NCBI RefSeq assembly: GCF_036967205.1
Contig: NZ_CP146022.1
Location: forward strand, 6,324,001 to 6,388,000
DNA from: Streptomyces sp. Q6
Lineage (GTDB): Bacteria; Actinomycetota; Actinomycetes; Streptomycetales; Streptomycetaceae
DNA length: 64,000 bases
Direction of reading: 5' to 3'
The position numbers and the translations under genes were made by a program. Each line of letters opens with the position of its first letter. Positions within the stretch are counted from its first letter, which is position 1. The notes under the pieces were generated by a model. It worked only from the letters and a program-made list of their open reading frames with translations, searched no databases and had not been told where the DNA came from. Positions 27,452 through 36,457 of the stretch are shown here, in pieces.

Positions 27452-28425
27452 TAGCGGCGGGCTCCCTCGTGCAGGGCCAGCGGGTCCGTGTAGACGGCCG
27501 TCCTGAGGTCGACGAGCTGGGCCGCGTGCACCTCGGCGCCGATGCGGTCACGGCTGTCGATCACCGTACGGGTCATCGCCTCGGTCAGTTCCGGATCGGT
27601 GCGGTCGGTCGTCACCAGGAGGTTCGCCACGGCCAGCGTGGTCACGGGCTCGCCCTGCTGCGCCGCCGGATAGGCGTCGGCGGGCATGACGGCGGCGCGG
27701 TAGTAGCGGGAGGCGTCGCCCTGTTCGTGCAGCTTCTTCAGGAGGCTGCCGAGCTCGATCAGGCGGATCGGGAACTCGTCCGACAGATCGCGCACGTGGT
27801 TGGTGGGCAGGCCGCCGGACCAGAAGAAGGCGTCGATCTTGCCGGACCTCAGGGCGCGCGGCATGGCGTCTATCCCCAGGTTCTGCGGCTGGATGTCCCG
27901 GTCGATGTCCAGATCCGCCGCGGACAGGAGCCGGTCGGCGATCAGCCGCACGCCGGAGCCCGCGCCGCCGACGGCGACCTTCTTCCCGCGCAGGTCGGCG
28001 ACCGACTTCACGGAGGACGACTTCGGTACGACGAGCTGCATGTAGTCGTCGTACAGGCGGGCGCAGCCGCGCAGCCGGTCGGCACCGGGCAGGCCCTCCG
28101 ACTGGTACTTGGCGACGGCGTCGGCCGCGGCGATCGTGAAGTCGGCCTTACCGGTCGCCACGCGCTCCACGTTCATCCACGAGCCCTCGCTGTCGGCGAG
28201 CGTCACGTCGAGGTCGGGCAGGTCGCGGGCGAGCGCCGATTCGAGGAGGTTGCCGTAGCGCTCGTAGACACCGGTCCTGGCGCCCGTGCTGAACGTGATC
28301 CGGCCGCTCGGCCGCTCGTCACCCAGCGGCAGCAGCCACCACAGCAGCAGCCCGCACACCACGAGGCCGGCCACGGAGCCCAGGAGGGCGCGGTGGCGGG
28401 AGAAACGGGCGGACGGCTGCGGCAT
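27430..28425 (-). CDS. TAXI-family extracytoplasmic binding protein
   Basis: 331-residue TRAP-associated (TAXI) solute-binding protein: FSTGARTGVYERYGNLL, SEGSWMNVERVATGKADF, RGKKVAVGGAGSGVRLIADR and the aromatic motif in DAFFWSGGLPTNHV are recognisable. A single N-terminal helix (ALLGSVAGLVVCGLLLWWLLP) serves as signal anchor. No TRAP permease genes (dctQ/dctM) are nearby. It is convergent with, and overlaps, gluK. It may act as an accessory glutamate-type sensor rather than in transport; this is inference. Confidence 0.85.
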   Translation of the reverse strand: MPQPSARFSRHRALLGSVAGLVVCGLLLWWLLPLGDERPSGRITFSTGARTGVYERYGNLLESALARDLPDLDVTLADSEGSWMNVERVATGKADFTIAAADAVAKYQSEGLPGADRLRGCARLYDDYMQLVVPKSSSVKSVADLRGKKVAVGGAGSGVRLIADRLLSAADLDIDRDIQPQNLGIDAMPRALRSGKIDAFFWSGGLPTNHVRDLSDEFPIRLIELGSLLKKLHEQGDASRYYRAAVMPADAYPAAQQGEPVTTLAVANLLVTTDRTDPELTEAMTRTVIDSRDRIGAEVHAAQLVDLRTAVYTDPLALHEGARRYYRSVKP

Positions 28426-28859
28426 GGGCGCGATCCTGCCAGGTCGCACCCGGCCTGACCAGGCCCGGCGGACTCGGGCAGCGGCGGCTCAGCCCCGGCC
28501 CATCGGCGCCCGTCCGTTCCCCTTCGCCGGGGCGCGGAGTGAGGTGGCGGTTCGCTCCGGTGACAGCAAGTCGTGGCCCCGCGCGAGCAGTTCACGAGGA
28601 TCACGCTCGACGTGCGCGGTCGCGGCACGACGGATCTGTCCGTGCCACAAGGCGAGTTCGAGGAACGCGCCGCCGCCGAGCGCGCGGAGGCCACCGAGCC
28701 ACCCGACCGACCCAGGCGGCCGCCGAACAGGAGGTTCCGCTGCCCGCGACCTCCTGAACAGGAGCAGCGGCGGGCGAGCAGGGGCCGGCCCGGAAAAAAC
28801 ACGTGGACCCTGCACCCGCCGCCGCGGGACACTTTCCCCCCGATGCCGAGGGGGCGGAC
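28426..28859. other. Intergenic region between divergent TAXI and ABC exporter genes
   Basis: 434 bp that should hold both promoters. It contains an 8-bp inverted repeat (CAGGAGGT 28728-28735, ACCTCCTG 28749-28756). A plus-strand ORF from GTG 28573 has good codon bias for about 40 codons (ITLDVRGRGTTDLSVP) but then runs into the exporter gene; it may be a remnant. Confidence 0.5.
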
Positions 28860-30692
28860 GTGTCGACCACACCCGAGTCACCCCGCACCACCCCGGGCCG
28901 CGGAGCGGTCCTGCTGGCGCTGCGCTGCTACGGACGCGAACTCGCCCGGCAGCGCCGGCTGACCGCTCCCGCCCTGCTGCTCCCGGCGTTCGGCAACATC
29001 GGCCTGCACTACGTGGCACCGCTCCTCGTCGCGAAACTCGTCGGCGACATCGCGGGCTCCGGCACGGTCGGTATCGCCGAAGCGCTCCCGTACGTCCTCG
29101 CCTTCGCCGGTGTCCTCCTGTTCGCCGAGACGCTGTGGCGCTTCGGCTTCCACTGCCTCAACCGCCTGGACGCGCGCGGCGTCGAGCGGCTCTACGTCTT
29201 CGGCATGGACGAGCTGTACGCGAAGGACGCCACGTTCTTCCACGACAACTTCGCCGGATCGCTCACCAAGCGCGTCCTGAGCTTCGCGTCCCGCTTCGAG
29301 GAGTTCGTCGACACGCTCGTCTTCCAGGTGACGGGCAGCCTCGTGCCGCTGCTGTTCGGCTCGGTGGTGCTGTGGACCTACGAACCCCTGCTCGTCGTCG
29401 GCCTGTTGTCGATGATCACGCTGACCGGGCTGTGCGTCGCACCGCTCATCCGCCGCCGCCAGCGGCTCGTCGACGCGCGCGAGGCGGCGATCGCCCGGGT
29501 CGCCGGACACGTCGCGGACAGCCTGATGAACATGGACACCGTCCGCGCGTTCGCCGCCGAGGAGCGCGAGGCCGCCGAGCACCGCACCCGCGTGGCCGAG
29601 TCACGGCGCCTGATGCTCCGCTCCTGGGACTACGGCAACCTGCGCATCGACACCGTCGTCGCCCCGCTCTCCGTCCTCACCAACGCGCTCGGACTGCTGC
29701 TCGCGGTCACGCTCGGCGCCGGGCACGGCGTCGAGGGCGTCGTCGTCGCCTTCACGTACTACACGAACGCGACGCGCATCATGTTCGACTTCAACCAGAT
29801 CTACCGCCGCCTGGAGAGCTCGATGACGGAGGCGGCCCAGTTCACCCAGCTCCTCCTGGAGCCGCCGACCGTCCTCGACCCGCCGTCGCCCGCACCCGTG
29901 CGCACGGGCCGCGCCGACGTCAGGTTCGAGCGGGTGACCTTCGCGCACGCGGGCGGCCGACCGCTCTTCGAAGGCCTCGACCTGGACGTGCCCGGCGGCG
30001 CCCGGATCGGCTTCGTCGGCCGCTCCGGCGGCGGCAAGACGACCCTGACCCGGCTGCTGCTGCGGATGACCGACCTCCAGGGCGGCCGGATCCTCGTCGG
30101 CGGCCAGGACATCACCGGTCTCCGCCAGCGGGACCTGCGCGGCCTGATCGCGTACGTGCCCCAGGACCCGGCCATGTTCCACCGCAGCCTGCGCGACAAC
30201 ATCGCCTTCGCCCGGCCCGACGCCACCGAGGCCGAGATCCGGCGCGCGGCCGAGGCGGCGCACGTCACGGAGTTCGCCGACACCCTCCCCGACGGCTTCG
30301 CGACCCTGGTCGGCGAGCGCGGCATCAAGCTCTCCGGCGGCCAGCGCCAGCGCGTCGCCCTGGCCCGCGCCATCCTGCGCGACGCCCCGATCCTGCTCCT
30401 GGACGAGGCGACCAGCGCCCTCGACTCCGAGAGCGAGGTCCTCGTCCAGGAAGCGCTGTGGCGCCTCATGGAGGACCGCACGGCCCTCGTCGTCGCCCAC
30501 CGCCTGAGCACGGTCGCGGGCATGGACCGCCTCGTCGTCCTCGACCGCGGCCGCATCGTGGAACAGGGCACCCACCAGGAACTGCTCGACTCCGACGGCA
30601 CCTACGCCCGCCTGTGGCTGCACCAGTCGGGCGGCTTCCTGGACGACGGCGCGCAGGACCAGCGGCCCGAGGAGGCGCGGCTGAGGCCGTGA
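28860..30692 (+). CDS. ABC exporter (fused membrane and ATPase domains)
   Basis: 610-residue half-transporter. The six-helix membrane domain (about residues 20-310) precedes an ATPase with Walker A GRSGGGKTTL, Q-loop YVPQDPAMF, signature LSGGQRQRVALARAIL, Walker B ILLLDEATSALD and H-loop VVAHRLSTV. The arrangement suits a homodimeric exporter of lipids, peptides or drugs; the substrate is unknown. GTG 28860 has GAGGGGG five bases upstream and starts VSTTPESPRTTPG. miaB follows 44 bp downstream but is probably independent. Confidence 0.9.
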   Translation: MSTTPESPRTTPGRGAVLLALRCYGRELARQRRLTAPALLLPAFGNIGLHYVAPLLVAKLVGDIAGSGTVGIAEALPYVLAFAGVLLFAETLWRFGFHCLNRLDARGVERLYVFGMDELYAKDATFFHDNFAGSLTKRVLSFASRFEEFVDTLVFQVTGSLVPLLFGSVVLWTYEPLLVVGLLSMITLTGLCVAPLIRRRQRLVDAREAAIARVAGHVADSLMNMDTVRAFAAEEREAAEHRTRVAESRRLMLRSWDYGNLRIDTVVAPLSVLTNALGLLLAVTLGAGHGVEGVVVAFTYYTNATRIMFDFNQIYRRLESSMTEAAQFTQLLLEPPTVLDPPSPAPVRTGRADVRFERVTFAHAGGRPLFEGLDLDVPGGARIGFVGRSGGGKTTLTRLLLRMTDLQGGRILVGGQDITGLRQRDLRGLIAYVPQDPAMFHRSLRDNIAFARPDATEAEIRRAAEAAHVTEFADTLPDGFATLVGERGIKLSGGQRQRVALARAILRDAPILLLDEATSALDSESEVLVQEALWRLMEDRTALVVAHRLSTVAGMDRLVVLDRGRIVEQGTHQELLDSDGTYARLWLHQSGGFLDDGAQDQRPEEARLRP

Positions 30693-30736
30693 GGCGGCCG
30701 TGAAGACGTGTCGTCCGGACGGCCTACCCTTGTTCC

Positions 30737-32263
30737 ATGACCAGCAGCGGCGACCGGAGTCAGGCAGTGGACGTTCAGGACCCCAAGACGTATGAAGTGC
30801 TCACCTACGGGTGCCAGATGAACGTCCACGACTCCGAGCGCCTCTCGGGCCTCCTTGAAGACGCCGGTTACGTCCGCGCCCCCGAGGGCTCCGACGGCGA
30901 CGCCGACGTCGTGGTGTTCAACACGTGCGCGGTGCGGGAGAACGCGGACAACAAGCTGTACGGCAACCTCGGCCGGCTCGCTCCCCGTAAGACCTCGCGT
31001 CCCGGGATGCAGATCGCCGTCGGCGGCTGCCTCGCCCAGAAGGACCGCGACACCATCGTGAAGAAGGCGCCCTGGGTGGACGTCGTCTTCGGCACGCACA
31101 ACATCGGCAAGCTCCCCGTCCTCCTGGAGCGCGCCCGCGTCCAGGAAGAGGCGCAGGTCGAGATCGCCGAGTCCCTGGAGGCCTTCCCCTCCACGCTGCC
31201 GACCCGCCGCGAGAGCGCGTACGCGGCCTGGGTCTCCATCTCGGTCGGCTGCAACAACACCTGCACCTTCTGCATCGTCCCCGCGCTGCGCGGCAAGGAG
31301 AAGGACCGCAGGACCGGCGACATCCTCGCCGAGATCGAGGCCCTGGTCGCCGAGGGCGTCTCCGAGATCACGCTCCTCGGCCAGAACGTGAACGCGTACG
31401 GCAGCGACATCGGCGACCGCGAGGCCTTCAGCAAGCTGCTGCGCGCCTGTGGCCGGATCGAGGGCCTGGAGCGCGTGCGCTTCACGTCCCCGCACCCGCG
31501 CGACTTCACGGACGACGTGATCGCGGCGATGGCCGAGACGCCGAACGTGATGCCGCAGCTCCACATGCCGATGCAGTCCGGCTCGGACACCGTCCTCAAG
31601 GCGATGCGCCGCTCGTACCGCCAGGAGCGCTTCCTCGGCATCATCGACAAGGTCCGCGCGGCCATCCCGCACGCGGCCATCACCACCGACATCATCGTGG
31701 GCTTCCCCGGCGAGACCGAGGAGGACTTCGAGCAGACGATGCACGCCGTCCGCGAGGCCCGCTTCGCGAACGCCTTCACCTTCCAGTACTCCAAGCGCCC
31801 CGGAACGCCGGCGGCCACCATGGAGAACCAGGTCCCCAAGGAGGTCGTGCAGGCGCGCTACGAGCGTCTCGTCGCCCTCCAGGAGGAGATCTCCTGGGAG
31901 GAGAACAAGAAGCAGGTCGGTCGCACCCTGGAGCTCATGGTCGCCGAGGGCGAGGGCCGCAAGGACGGCGCCACCCACCGCCTCTCCGGCCGCGCCCCCG
32001 ACAACCGCCTCGTCCACTTCACGAAGCCGGACGAGGAGGTCCGCCCCGGCGACGTCGTCACGGTCGAGATCACGTACGCGGCCCCGCACCACCTCCTCGC
32101 CGAGGGCGCACCCCTGTCCGTACGGCGCACGCGCGCGGGCGACGCCTGGGAGAAGCGCACCAAGGAAGTCCAGGACAAGCAGCAGGGCGTCCTGCTCGGC
32201 CTCCCCAAGGTGGGCGTCCCCGAGCCGCTCCCGGCGATGACCGGGGGCTGCGCCGTCGACTGA
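30737..32263 (+). CDS. miaB: tRNA-2-methylthio-N6-dimethylallyladenosine synthase MiaB
   Basis: 508-residue radical-SAM methylthiotransferase that adds 2-methylthio to i6A37 of tRNA, the product of MiaA encoded nearby. N-terminal UPF0004 domain cysteines Cys26 (YGCQMN), Cys64 (FNTCAVRE) and Cys98 (VGGCLAQ) bind the auxiliary cluster; Cys172, Cys176 and Cys179 in GCNNTCTFC bind the SAM cluster. A C-terminal TRAM domain follows ([25 protein letters not shown]). Confidence 0.97.
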   Translation: MTSSGDRSQAVDVQDPKTYEVLTYGCQMNVHDSERLSGLLEDAGYVRAPEGSDGDADVVVFNTCAVRENADNKLYGNLGRLAPRKTSRPGMQIAVGGCLAQKDRDTIVKKAPWVDVVFGTHNIGKLPVLLERARVQEEAQVEIAESLEAFPSTLPTRRESAYAAWVSISVGCNNTCTFCIVPALRGKEKDRRTGDILAEIEALVAEGVSEITLLGQNVNAYGSDIGDREAFSKLLRACGRIEGLERVRFTSPHPRDFTDDVIAAMAETPNVMPQLHMPMQSGSDTVLKAMRRSYRQERFLGIIDKVRAAIPHAAITTDIIVGFPGETEEDFEQTMHAVREARFANAFTFQYSKRPGTPAATMENQVPKEVVQARYERLVALQEEISWEENKKQVGRTLELMVAEGEGRKDGATHRLSGRAPDNRLVHFTKPDEEVRPGDVVTVEITYAAPHHLLAEGAPLSVRRTRAGDAWEKRTKEVQDKQQGVLLGLPKVGVPEPLPAMTGGCAVD

Positions 32264-32346
32264 CGGGCACCGTGATCGGGGGTCCGGCGACGGCCGGGAC
32301 ACGGCTCCCTCCTGCGCGAGCCCGCCCGACCAGTAGGCTGCCGATC

Positions 32347-33060
32347 ATGCTTGTCGCCGCCGCCGTCTGCCCCTGCCCGCCCCTCCTCGTGCCCGAGGTC
32401 GCCGCCGGGGCGGCCCCGGAACTGGACGCCGCGCGCGCGGCGTGCGACGAGGCGATCGCGGCGCTGCTCGCGGCCGCTCCCGACCTGATCCGGGTGATCG
32501 GCGAGGGCCCGCGCACCGGCGTCCACCGGCCGGGCGCCAAGGGCTCCTTCCGCCCGTTCGGCGTCGACCTCGACGTCCACCTGGGCGCGCCGTCCGACGC
32601 CGTGGAGGCCACGCTCCCGCCGTCCCTCTCCGTAGGCGCGTGGCTGCTCGCGCGCGCGGGGTGGACCGGGAAGGTCCTCGGCCACGAGGTGACGGCCGAC
32701 GGGTCGGCGCCCGACGTCGCCGAGAGCGGCTGGCGCCTCGCCGACGGCCCCCTCGGCACCGAGCGCATCGGCTTCCTCGTCATGGGCGACGGCACCGCCT
32801 GCCGCACGGTGAAGGCCCCCGGCTATCTGGACGAGCGCGCCGAAGGCGTGGACGCCGACATCGCGGAGGCCCTGCGCACCGCCGACCGGGACGGGTACCT
32901 GGCCCGCCTCGACGAGGACCTCGCCCGCGAGCTCAAGATCTCCGGCCGCGTCCCCTGGCGGCTCCTCAGCGACGCCTGGGACAAGCAGGACGGCACGGCC
33001 CGCCTCCTGTACGAGGACGCCCCCTACGGAGTCGGCTACTTCGTCGCCTCCTGGACCTGA
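32347..33060 (+). CDS. Class III extradiol dioxygenase-like protein (probably non-catalytic)
   Basis: 237-residue protein with the LigB/Memo-like fold pattern (LVAAAVCPCPPLLVPEVAAG at the start, RIGFLVMGDGTA in the middle). The usual N-terminal CPHPP motif, whose His is a metal ligand, reads CPCPP here, and no HxxxH pair replaces it, so catalysis is doubtful. It lies between miaB and miaA, a position I associate with it in Streptomyces genomes. ATG 32347 is followed directly by conserved sequence. Confidence 0.78.
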   Translation: MLVAAAVCPCPPLLVPEVAAGAAPELDAARAACDEAIAALLAAAPDLIRVIGEGPRTGVHRPGAKGSFRPFGVDLDVHLGAPSDAVEATLPPSLSVGAWLLARAGWTGKVLGHEVTADGSAPDVAESGWRLADGPLGTERIGFLVMGDGTACRTVKAPGYLDERAEGVDADIAEALRTADRDGYLARLDEDLARELKISGRVPWRLLSDAWDKQDGTARLLYEDAPYGVGYFVASWT

Positions 33061-33080
33061 CCTCCGAACCGGTCGCACAC

Positions 33081-33122
33081 GGCGGACGGCCGCGGAACCC
33101 AGTGGTCCCGCGGCCGTCCGCC
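33081..33122. terminator. Bidirectional hairpin terminator
   Basis: Perfect 15-bp stem (GGCGGACGGCCGCGG 33081-33095 with its complement 33108-33122) and a 12-base loop, between the extradiol-like gene and the convergent antitoxin-like gene. Confidence 0.85.
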
Positions 33123-33138
33123 CTGCACACCCGCGACG

Positions 33139-33399
33139 TCAGGACGCCGCCGGGGGCGACGGCGTGCCCCCGCCGTCCTTGCCGTTCGCGTCGGGTCCGG
33201 AGAGCTTGTCCAGGGCATCCTTCGCCTTGTCCGTACCCTGCTGGATCTTGTCGCTGTACTTGCCCTTGGTCTTGTCGTCGACCGCCTTGGCGGCCTTGTC
33301 GAGACCCTGGTCGATCTTGTCCCCGTGCTGCTGCGCGAGGTCGGAGACCTTGTCCTTCGCAGGGTTGAGCTTGGCTTTCAGAGTGTCCAGGAAGCCCAT
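33139..33399 (-). CDS. Rv0909-family (MT0933-type) antitoxin-like protein
   Basis: 86-residue, highly charged, helical protein: GFLDTLKAKLNPAKDKVSDL, then repeated Lys/Asp-rich heptads (KIDQGLDKAAKAVDDKTKGK, YSDKIQQGTDKAKDAL). This matches the actinobacterial family named after an Rv0909-type antitoxin. No toxin gene (Rv0910-like START domain) is adjacent, so a toxin-antitoxin role here is unsupported; it may be a general stress protein. Confidence 0.8.
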   Translation of the reverse strand: MGFLDTLKAKLNPAKDKVSDLAQQHGDKIDQGLDKAAKAVDDKTKGKYSDKIQQGTDKAKDALDKLSGPDANGKDGGGTPSPPAAS

Positions 33400-33421
33400 G
33401 GGAGCACCTTCCGCGCGGAAC

Positions 33422-33697
33422 CTACTTACGGACGCTCTCGCCGGCCTCGTTGTCGGCGGCCTGTTCCGCCGACTGCTGCTTCGGAATCTCCACGCTCTCC
33501 GTCGCGGCGGCCTCCACGGTCTCGCCGGCCTCGGCCTCCGTGGCCTCCTGCTCGGCCGTGGGGGCCTCGGCGGCCTCGGTCGCGGCCTCGGCCTCCTCCG
33601 CCTCCGGGTCGGCCGTCAGAGTGGCGGCCTGCGCCTCGGCGGTTGACGCCTCGTCGCTGGTCTTGGCCTTCCGGCGAAACATGGCAAAAACGCCCAT
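33422..33697 (-). CDS. Small acidic Ala/Glu-rich hypothetical protein
   Basis: 91 residues starting MGVFAMFRRKAK with a short basic-hydrophobic head, then a long Ala/Glu/Thr-rich acidic tail, probably disordered. GGAG lies five bases before ATG 33697. The head could associate with membranes. The next gene on this strand (antitoxin-like) starts 22 bp downstream, so they may be co-transcribed. Confidence 0.72.
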   Translation of the reverse strand: MGVFAMFRRKAKTSDEASTAEAQAATLTADPEAEEAEAATEAAEAPTAEQEATEAEAGETVEAAATESVEIPKQQSAEQAADNEAGESVRK

Positions 33698-33873
33698 TTC
33701 AACTCCATACGTTACTCGTGTGGGCGAGTTCCCGCCCTGCCCGGTGCGTCTCATTGCGTCGCACGGGTCACCGGTCCTCGAACCGGGCGGCCGGAACCTC
33801 GCAACAGGCAACGACCCCGCACCCGTGCCGTCACGTAGCTCGTTCGAGAAGAGGCCCCGAGGTTTGCGAGACT

Positions 33874-34818
33874 GTGCCGGTGAAGAGCGCAGCTCCCGCC
33901 CCGCGGGTCATCGCCGTCGTCGGTCCCACCGCGGCAGGAAAGTCGGATCTCGGTGTCTTCCTCGCCAAGGAACTCGGCGGCGAAGTCGTCAACGCCGACT
34001 CCATGCAGCTGTACCGGGGGATGGACATCGGTACCGCCAAGCTGACGCCCGAGGAGCGGTCCGGCGTCCCCCATCACCTCCTCGACATCTGGGACGTCAC
34101 GGTGACCGCGAGCGTCGCCGAGTACCAGAGGCTCGCCCGCGCGGAGATCGACCGCCTCCTCGCCGCGGGCCGCTGGCCCATCCTCGTCGGCGGATCAGGG
34201 CTCTACGTAAGAGGCGCCGTCGACAAGATGGAGTTCCCCGGCACCGACCCCGAGGTCCGTGCCCGCCTGGAGGACGAGCTCGCGCTGCGTGGTTCCGGCG
34301 CCCTGCACGCCCGCCTCGCCGCCGCCGACCCGGAGGCCGCGACCGCCATCCTGCCGAGCAACGGCCGCCGCATCGTGCGCGCCCTCGAAGTCATCGAGAT
34401 CACCGGCAAGCCCTTCACCGCCAACCTCCCGGGACACGACTCCGTCTACGACACCGTCCAGATCGGCGTCGACGTGGGCCGCCCCGAACTCGACGAACGC
34501 ATCGCCACGCGCGTGGACCGCATGTGGGACGCGGGACTCGTCGACGAGGTGCGCGCGCTGGAGGCCCAGGGTCTGCGCGAGGGGCGTACGGCGTCGCGCG
34601 CCCTCGGCTACCAGCAGGTACTCGCGGCGCTCGCGGGGGAGTGCACCGACGACGAGGCGCGCGCCGAGACCGTCCGCGCCACCAAACGCTTCGCGCGCCG
34701 CCAGGATTCATGGTTCCGGCGTGACCCCCGGGTGCATTGGCTCAGTGGGGCCGTCGCCGAACGCGGGGAACTCCCGGACCGCGCAATGGCGTTGGTCGAA
34801 CGACCGGTTACAGCCTGA
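33874..34818 (+). CDS. miaA: tRNA dimethylallyltransferase MiaA
   Basis: 314-residue enzyme that transfers the dimethylallyl group to A37 of tRNAs reading U-starting codons, making the substrate of MiaB. P-loop GPTAAGKS is at residues 17-24; NADSMQLYRGMDIGTAK, LVGGSGLYVRG and TKRFARRQDSWFR are the expected signatures. GTG 33874 is chosen over GTG 33880; the ribosome binding site is weak. Confidence 0.96.
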   Translation: MPVKSAAPAPRVIAVVGPTAAGKSDLGVFLAKELGGEVVNADSMQLYRGMDIGTAKLTPEERSGVPHHLLDIWDVTVTASVAEYQRLARAEIDRLLAAGRWPILVGGSGLYVRGAVDKMEFPGTDPEVRARLEDELALRGSGALHARLAAADPEAATAILPSNGRRIVRALEVIEITGKPFTANLPGHDSVYDTVQIGVDVGRPELDERIATRVDRMWDAGLVDEVRALEAQGLREGRTASRALGYQQVLAALAGECTDDEARAETVRATKRFARRQDSWFRRDPRVHWLSGAVAERGELPDRAMALVERPVTA

Positions 34819-34925
34819 TCACGTGATGGCATCGGGACGCTCGGGCGGTCATCCCGGCCTCCCGGAGCGTGCCATCATCGACCATCGATCGACCAGTGGA
34901 GTCCGAAGTGGGAGGGCGCGTGGCG

Positions 34926-35393
34926 ATGGAGGCCGGCCCTCGTGACACCGCACCAGGCGGCGAGCAACTGAGCCCCGACGGTCCTGAGAGGACCCCTGAC
35001 GGCGTGATCGCCGACGGTCCGACCGCGGACGAGATCGCCGCGCAGGACGAGGCGGCCGAGGTCGAGGTCGAGCTGCGCCCGCAGCGTCGACTGCGGATCT
35101 GGCAGCTCGCCCCCATTGTGATGCTCGCCACCGTCGGGTCCCTGATGTTCGCGTTCCCGCTGTTCTTCGAGTTCGGTGACGGCGGCGCCGTCGTCGCGAT
35201 GCTGGGCCTGCTGATCAGCTCCTGCGCCGCGGGCTGGGGCATGATGGCCGCCCGCCGCGTCGGCTACACCCTGCCGGGCCTCCCGCCGCGCGGCTCCGGC
35301 CGCTGGCCGGACTGGCGGGTCGTGGGCGCCTATGTGGTCGTGGTCGCCGCCGTGGCGGTCCTCGCGGTCTGGCGCGTCGCCCGCCTGCGCTGA
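34926..35393 (+). CDS. Hypothetical membrane protein between miaA and dapF
   Basis: 155-residue protein: an acidic N-terminal half (TADEIAAQDEAAEVEVEL) and three hydrophobic helices (LAPIVMLATVGSLMFAFPLFF, VVAMLGLLISSCAAGWGMM, VVGAYVVVVAAVAVLAVW). GGAGGG at 34911-34916 fits ATG 34926; GTG 34920 is closer to it. No known function; its position before dapF is conserved in Streptomyces as far as I recall. Confidence 0.75.
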   Translation: MEAGPRDTAPGGEQLSPDGPERTPDGVIADGPTADEIAAQDEAAEVEVELRPQRRLRIWQLAPIVMLATVGSLMFAFPLFFEFGDGGAVVAMLGLLISSCAAGWGMMAARRVGYTLPGLPPRGSGRWPDWRVVGAYVVVVAAVAVLAVWRVARLR

Positions 35394-35448
35394 GGCGCCG
35401 CGCGGGACCCCCGAGCCGGTTGTCGGACCGATCTCGTACGATCGACGA

Positions 35449-36318
35449 ATGACGACCTTCCTCAAGGGCCACGGGACCGAGAACGACTTCGTGATCATCC
35501 CGGATCCTGAGAACGCGATCGCGCTGCCCCCGGCCGCCGTCGCGGCTCTGTGCGACCGTCGCGCCGGTATCGGCGGGGACGGCGTCCTGCACGTCGTGCG
35601 CTCCGCCGCCCACCCCGAGGCGCGGCACCTGGCCGACGAGGCCGAATGGTTCATGGACTACCGCAACGGGGACGGCTCGATCGCCGAGATGTGCGGTAAC
35701 GGCGTGCGGGTCTTCGCCCGCTACCTCCAGCTCGCGGGACACGTCACCGAGGGCGATGTCGCCGTGGCCACCCGGGGCGGTGTGAAGGCGGTCCACATCG
35801 ACAAGGAAGGCCTGATCACGGTCGGCATGGGCAAGGCGACGCTCCCCGCGGGCGACGTCACGGTCAGTGTCGACGACCGCACCTGGCCCGCGACGAACGT
35901 GAACATGGGCAACCCGCACGCCGTGGCCTTCGTCGATGATCTCGGTCACGCCGGCACCCTCTACGACCCGCCGCTCTTCGCACCGGCGAACGCCTACCCG
36001 CAGGGGGTGAACGTCGAGTTCGTCGTGGACCGCGGCCCCGGACACGTCGCCATGCGCGTCCACGAGCGCGGTTCCGGAGAGACCCGCTCCTGCGGCACCG
36101 GCGCCTGCGCCGTCGCTGTCGCGACCGCCCGCAGGGACGGCCGGGACCCGGCCGTGACCGGGGCCCCCGTCACGTACGAGATCGATCTGCCCGGTGGCAG
36201 GCTGACGATCACCGAGCGGCCCGACGGCGAGATCGAGATGACCGGTCCCGCCGTGATCGTGGCCGAGGGTGAGATCGACGCGGACTGGTTCGCGGGAATC
36301 GAAACCGTAAACCCGTGA
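35449..36318 (+). CDS. dapF: Diaminopimelate epimerase DapF
   Basis: 289-residue cofactor-independent racemase that converts LL- to meso-diaminopimelate for lysine synthesis. (Streptomyces wall peptidoglycan uses the LL form, so this step mainly feeds lysine.) The two catalytic cysteines are Cys82 in EMCGNGVR and Cys215 in SCGTGAC. GHGTENDF and the second-domain VNMGNPHAV are also conserved. Confidence 0.97.
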   Translation: MTTFLKGHGTENDFVIIPDPENAIALPPAAVAALCDRRAGIGGDGVLHVVRSAAHPEARHLADEAEWFMDYRNGDGSIAEMCGNGVRVFARYLQLAGHVTEGDVAVATRGGVKAVHIDKEGLITVGMGKATLPAGDVTVSVDDRTWPATNVNMGNPHAVAFVDDLGHAGTLYDPPLFAPANAYPQGVNVEFVVDRGPGHVAMRVHERGSGETRSCGTGACAVAVATARRDGRDPAVTGAPVTYEIDLPGGRLTITERPDGEIEMTGPAVIVAEGEIDADWFAGIETVNP

Positions 36319-36457
36319 ACCTTCGCTCGAATGGGTGATCCGTTTCACGCTGGGCGAGAGCGGGACTGCGCCACGTGATGGGCTCGGTAGCATCAAGCAC
36401 CGGTCCGGACGGGTGCCCCCGCCAGCCCGCCACCGGTCGAACCAGCCGGAGGTGCTC

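Noticed and set aside
28573-28962. Plus-strand ORF before the ABC exporter
   Set aside because: Only the first about 40 codons look coding; the rest overlaps the exporter out of frame. Kept only as a remark on the intergenic region.
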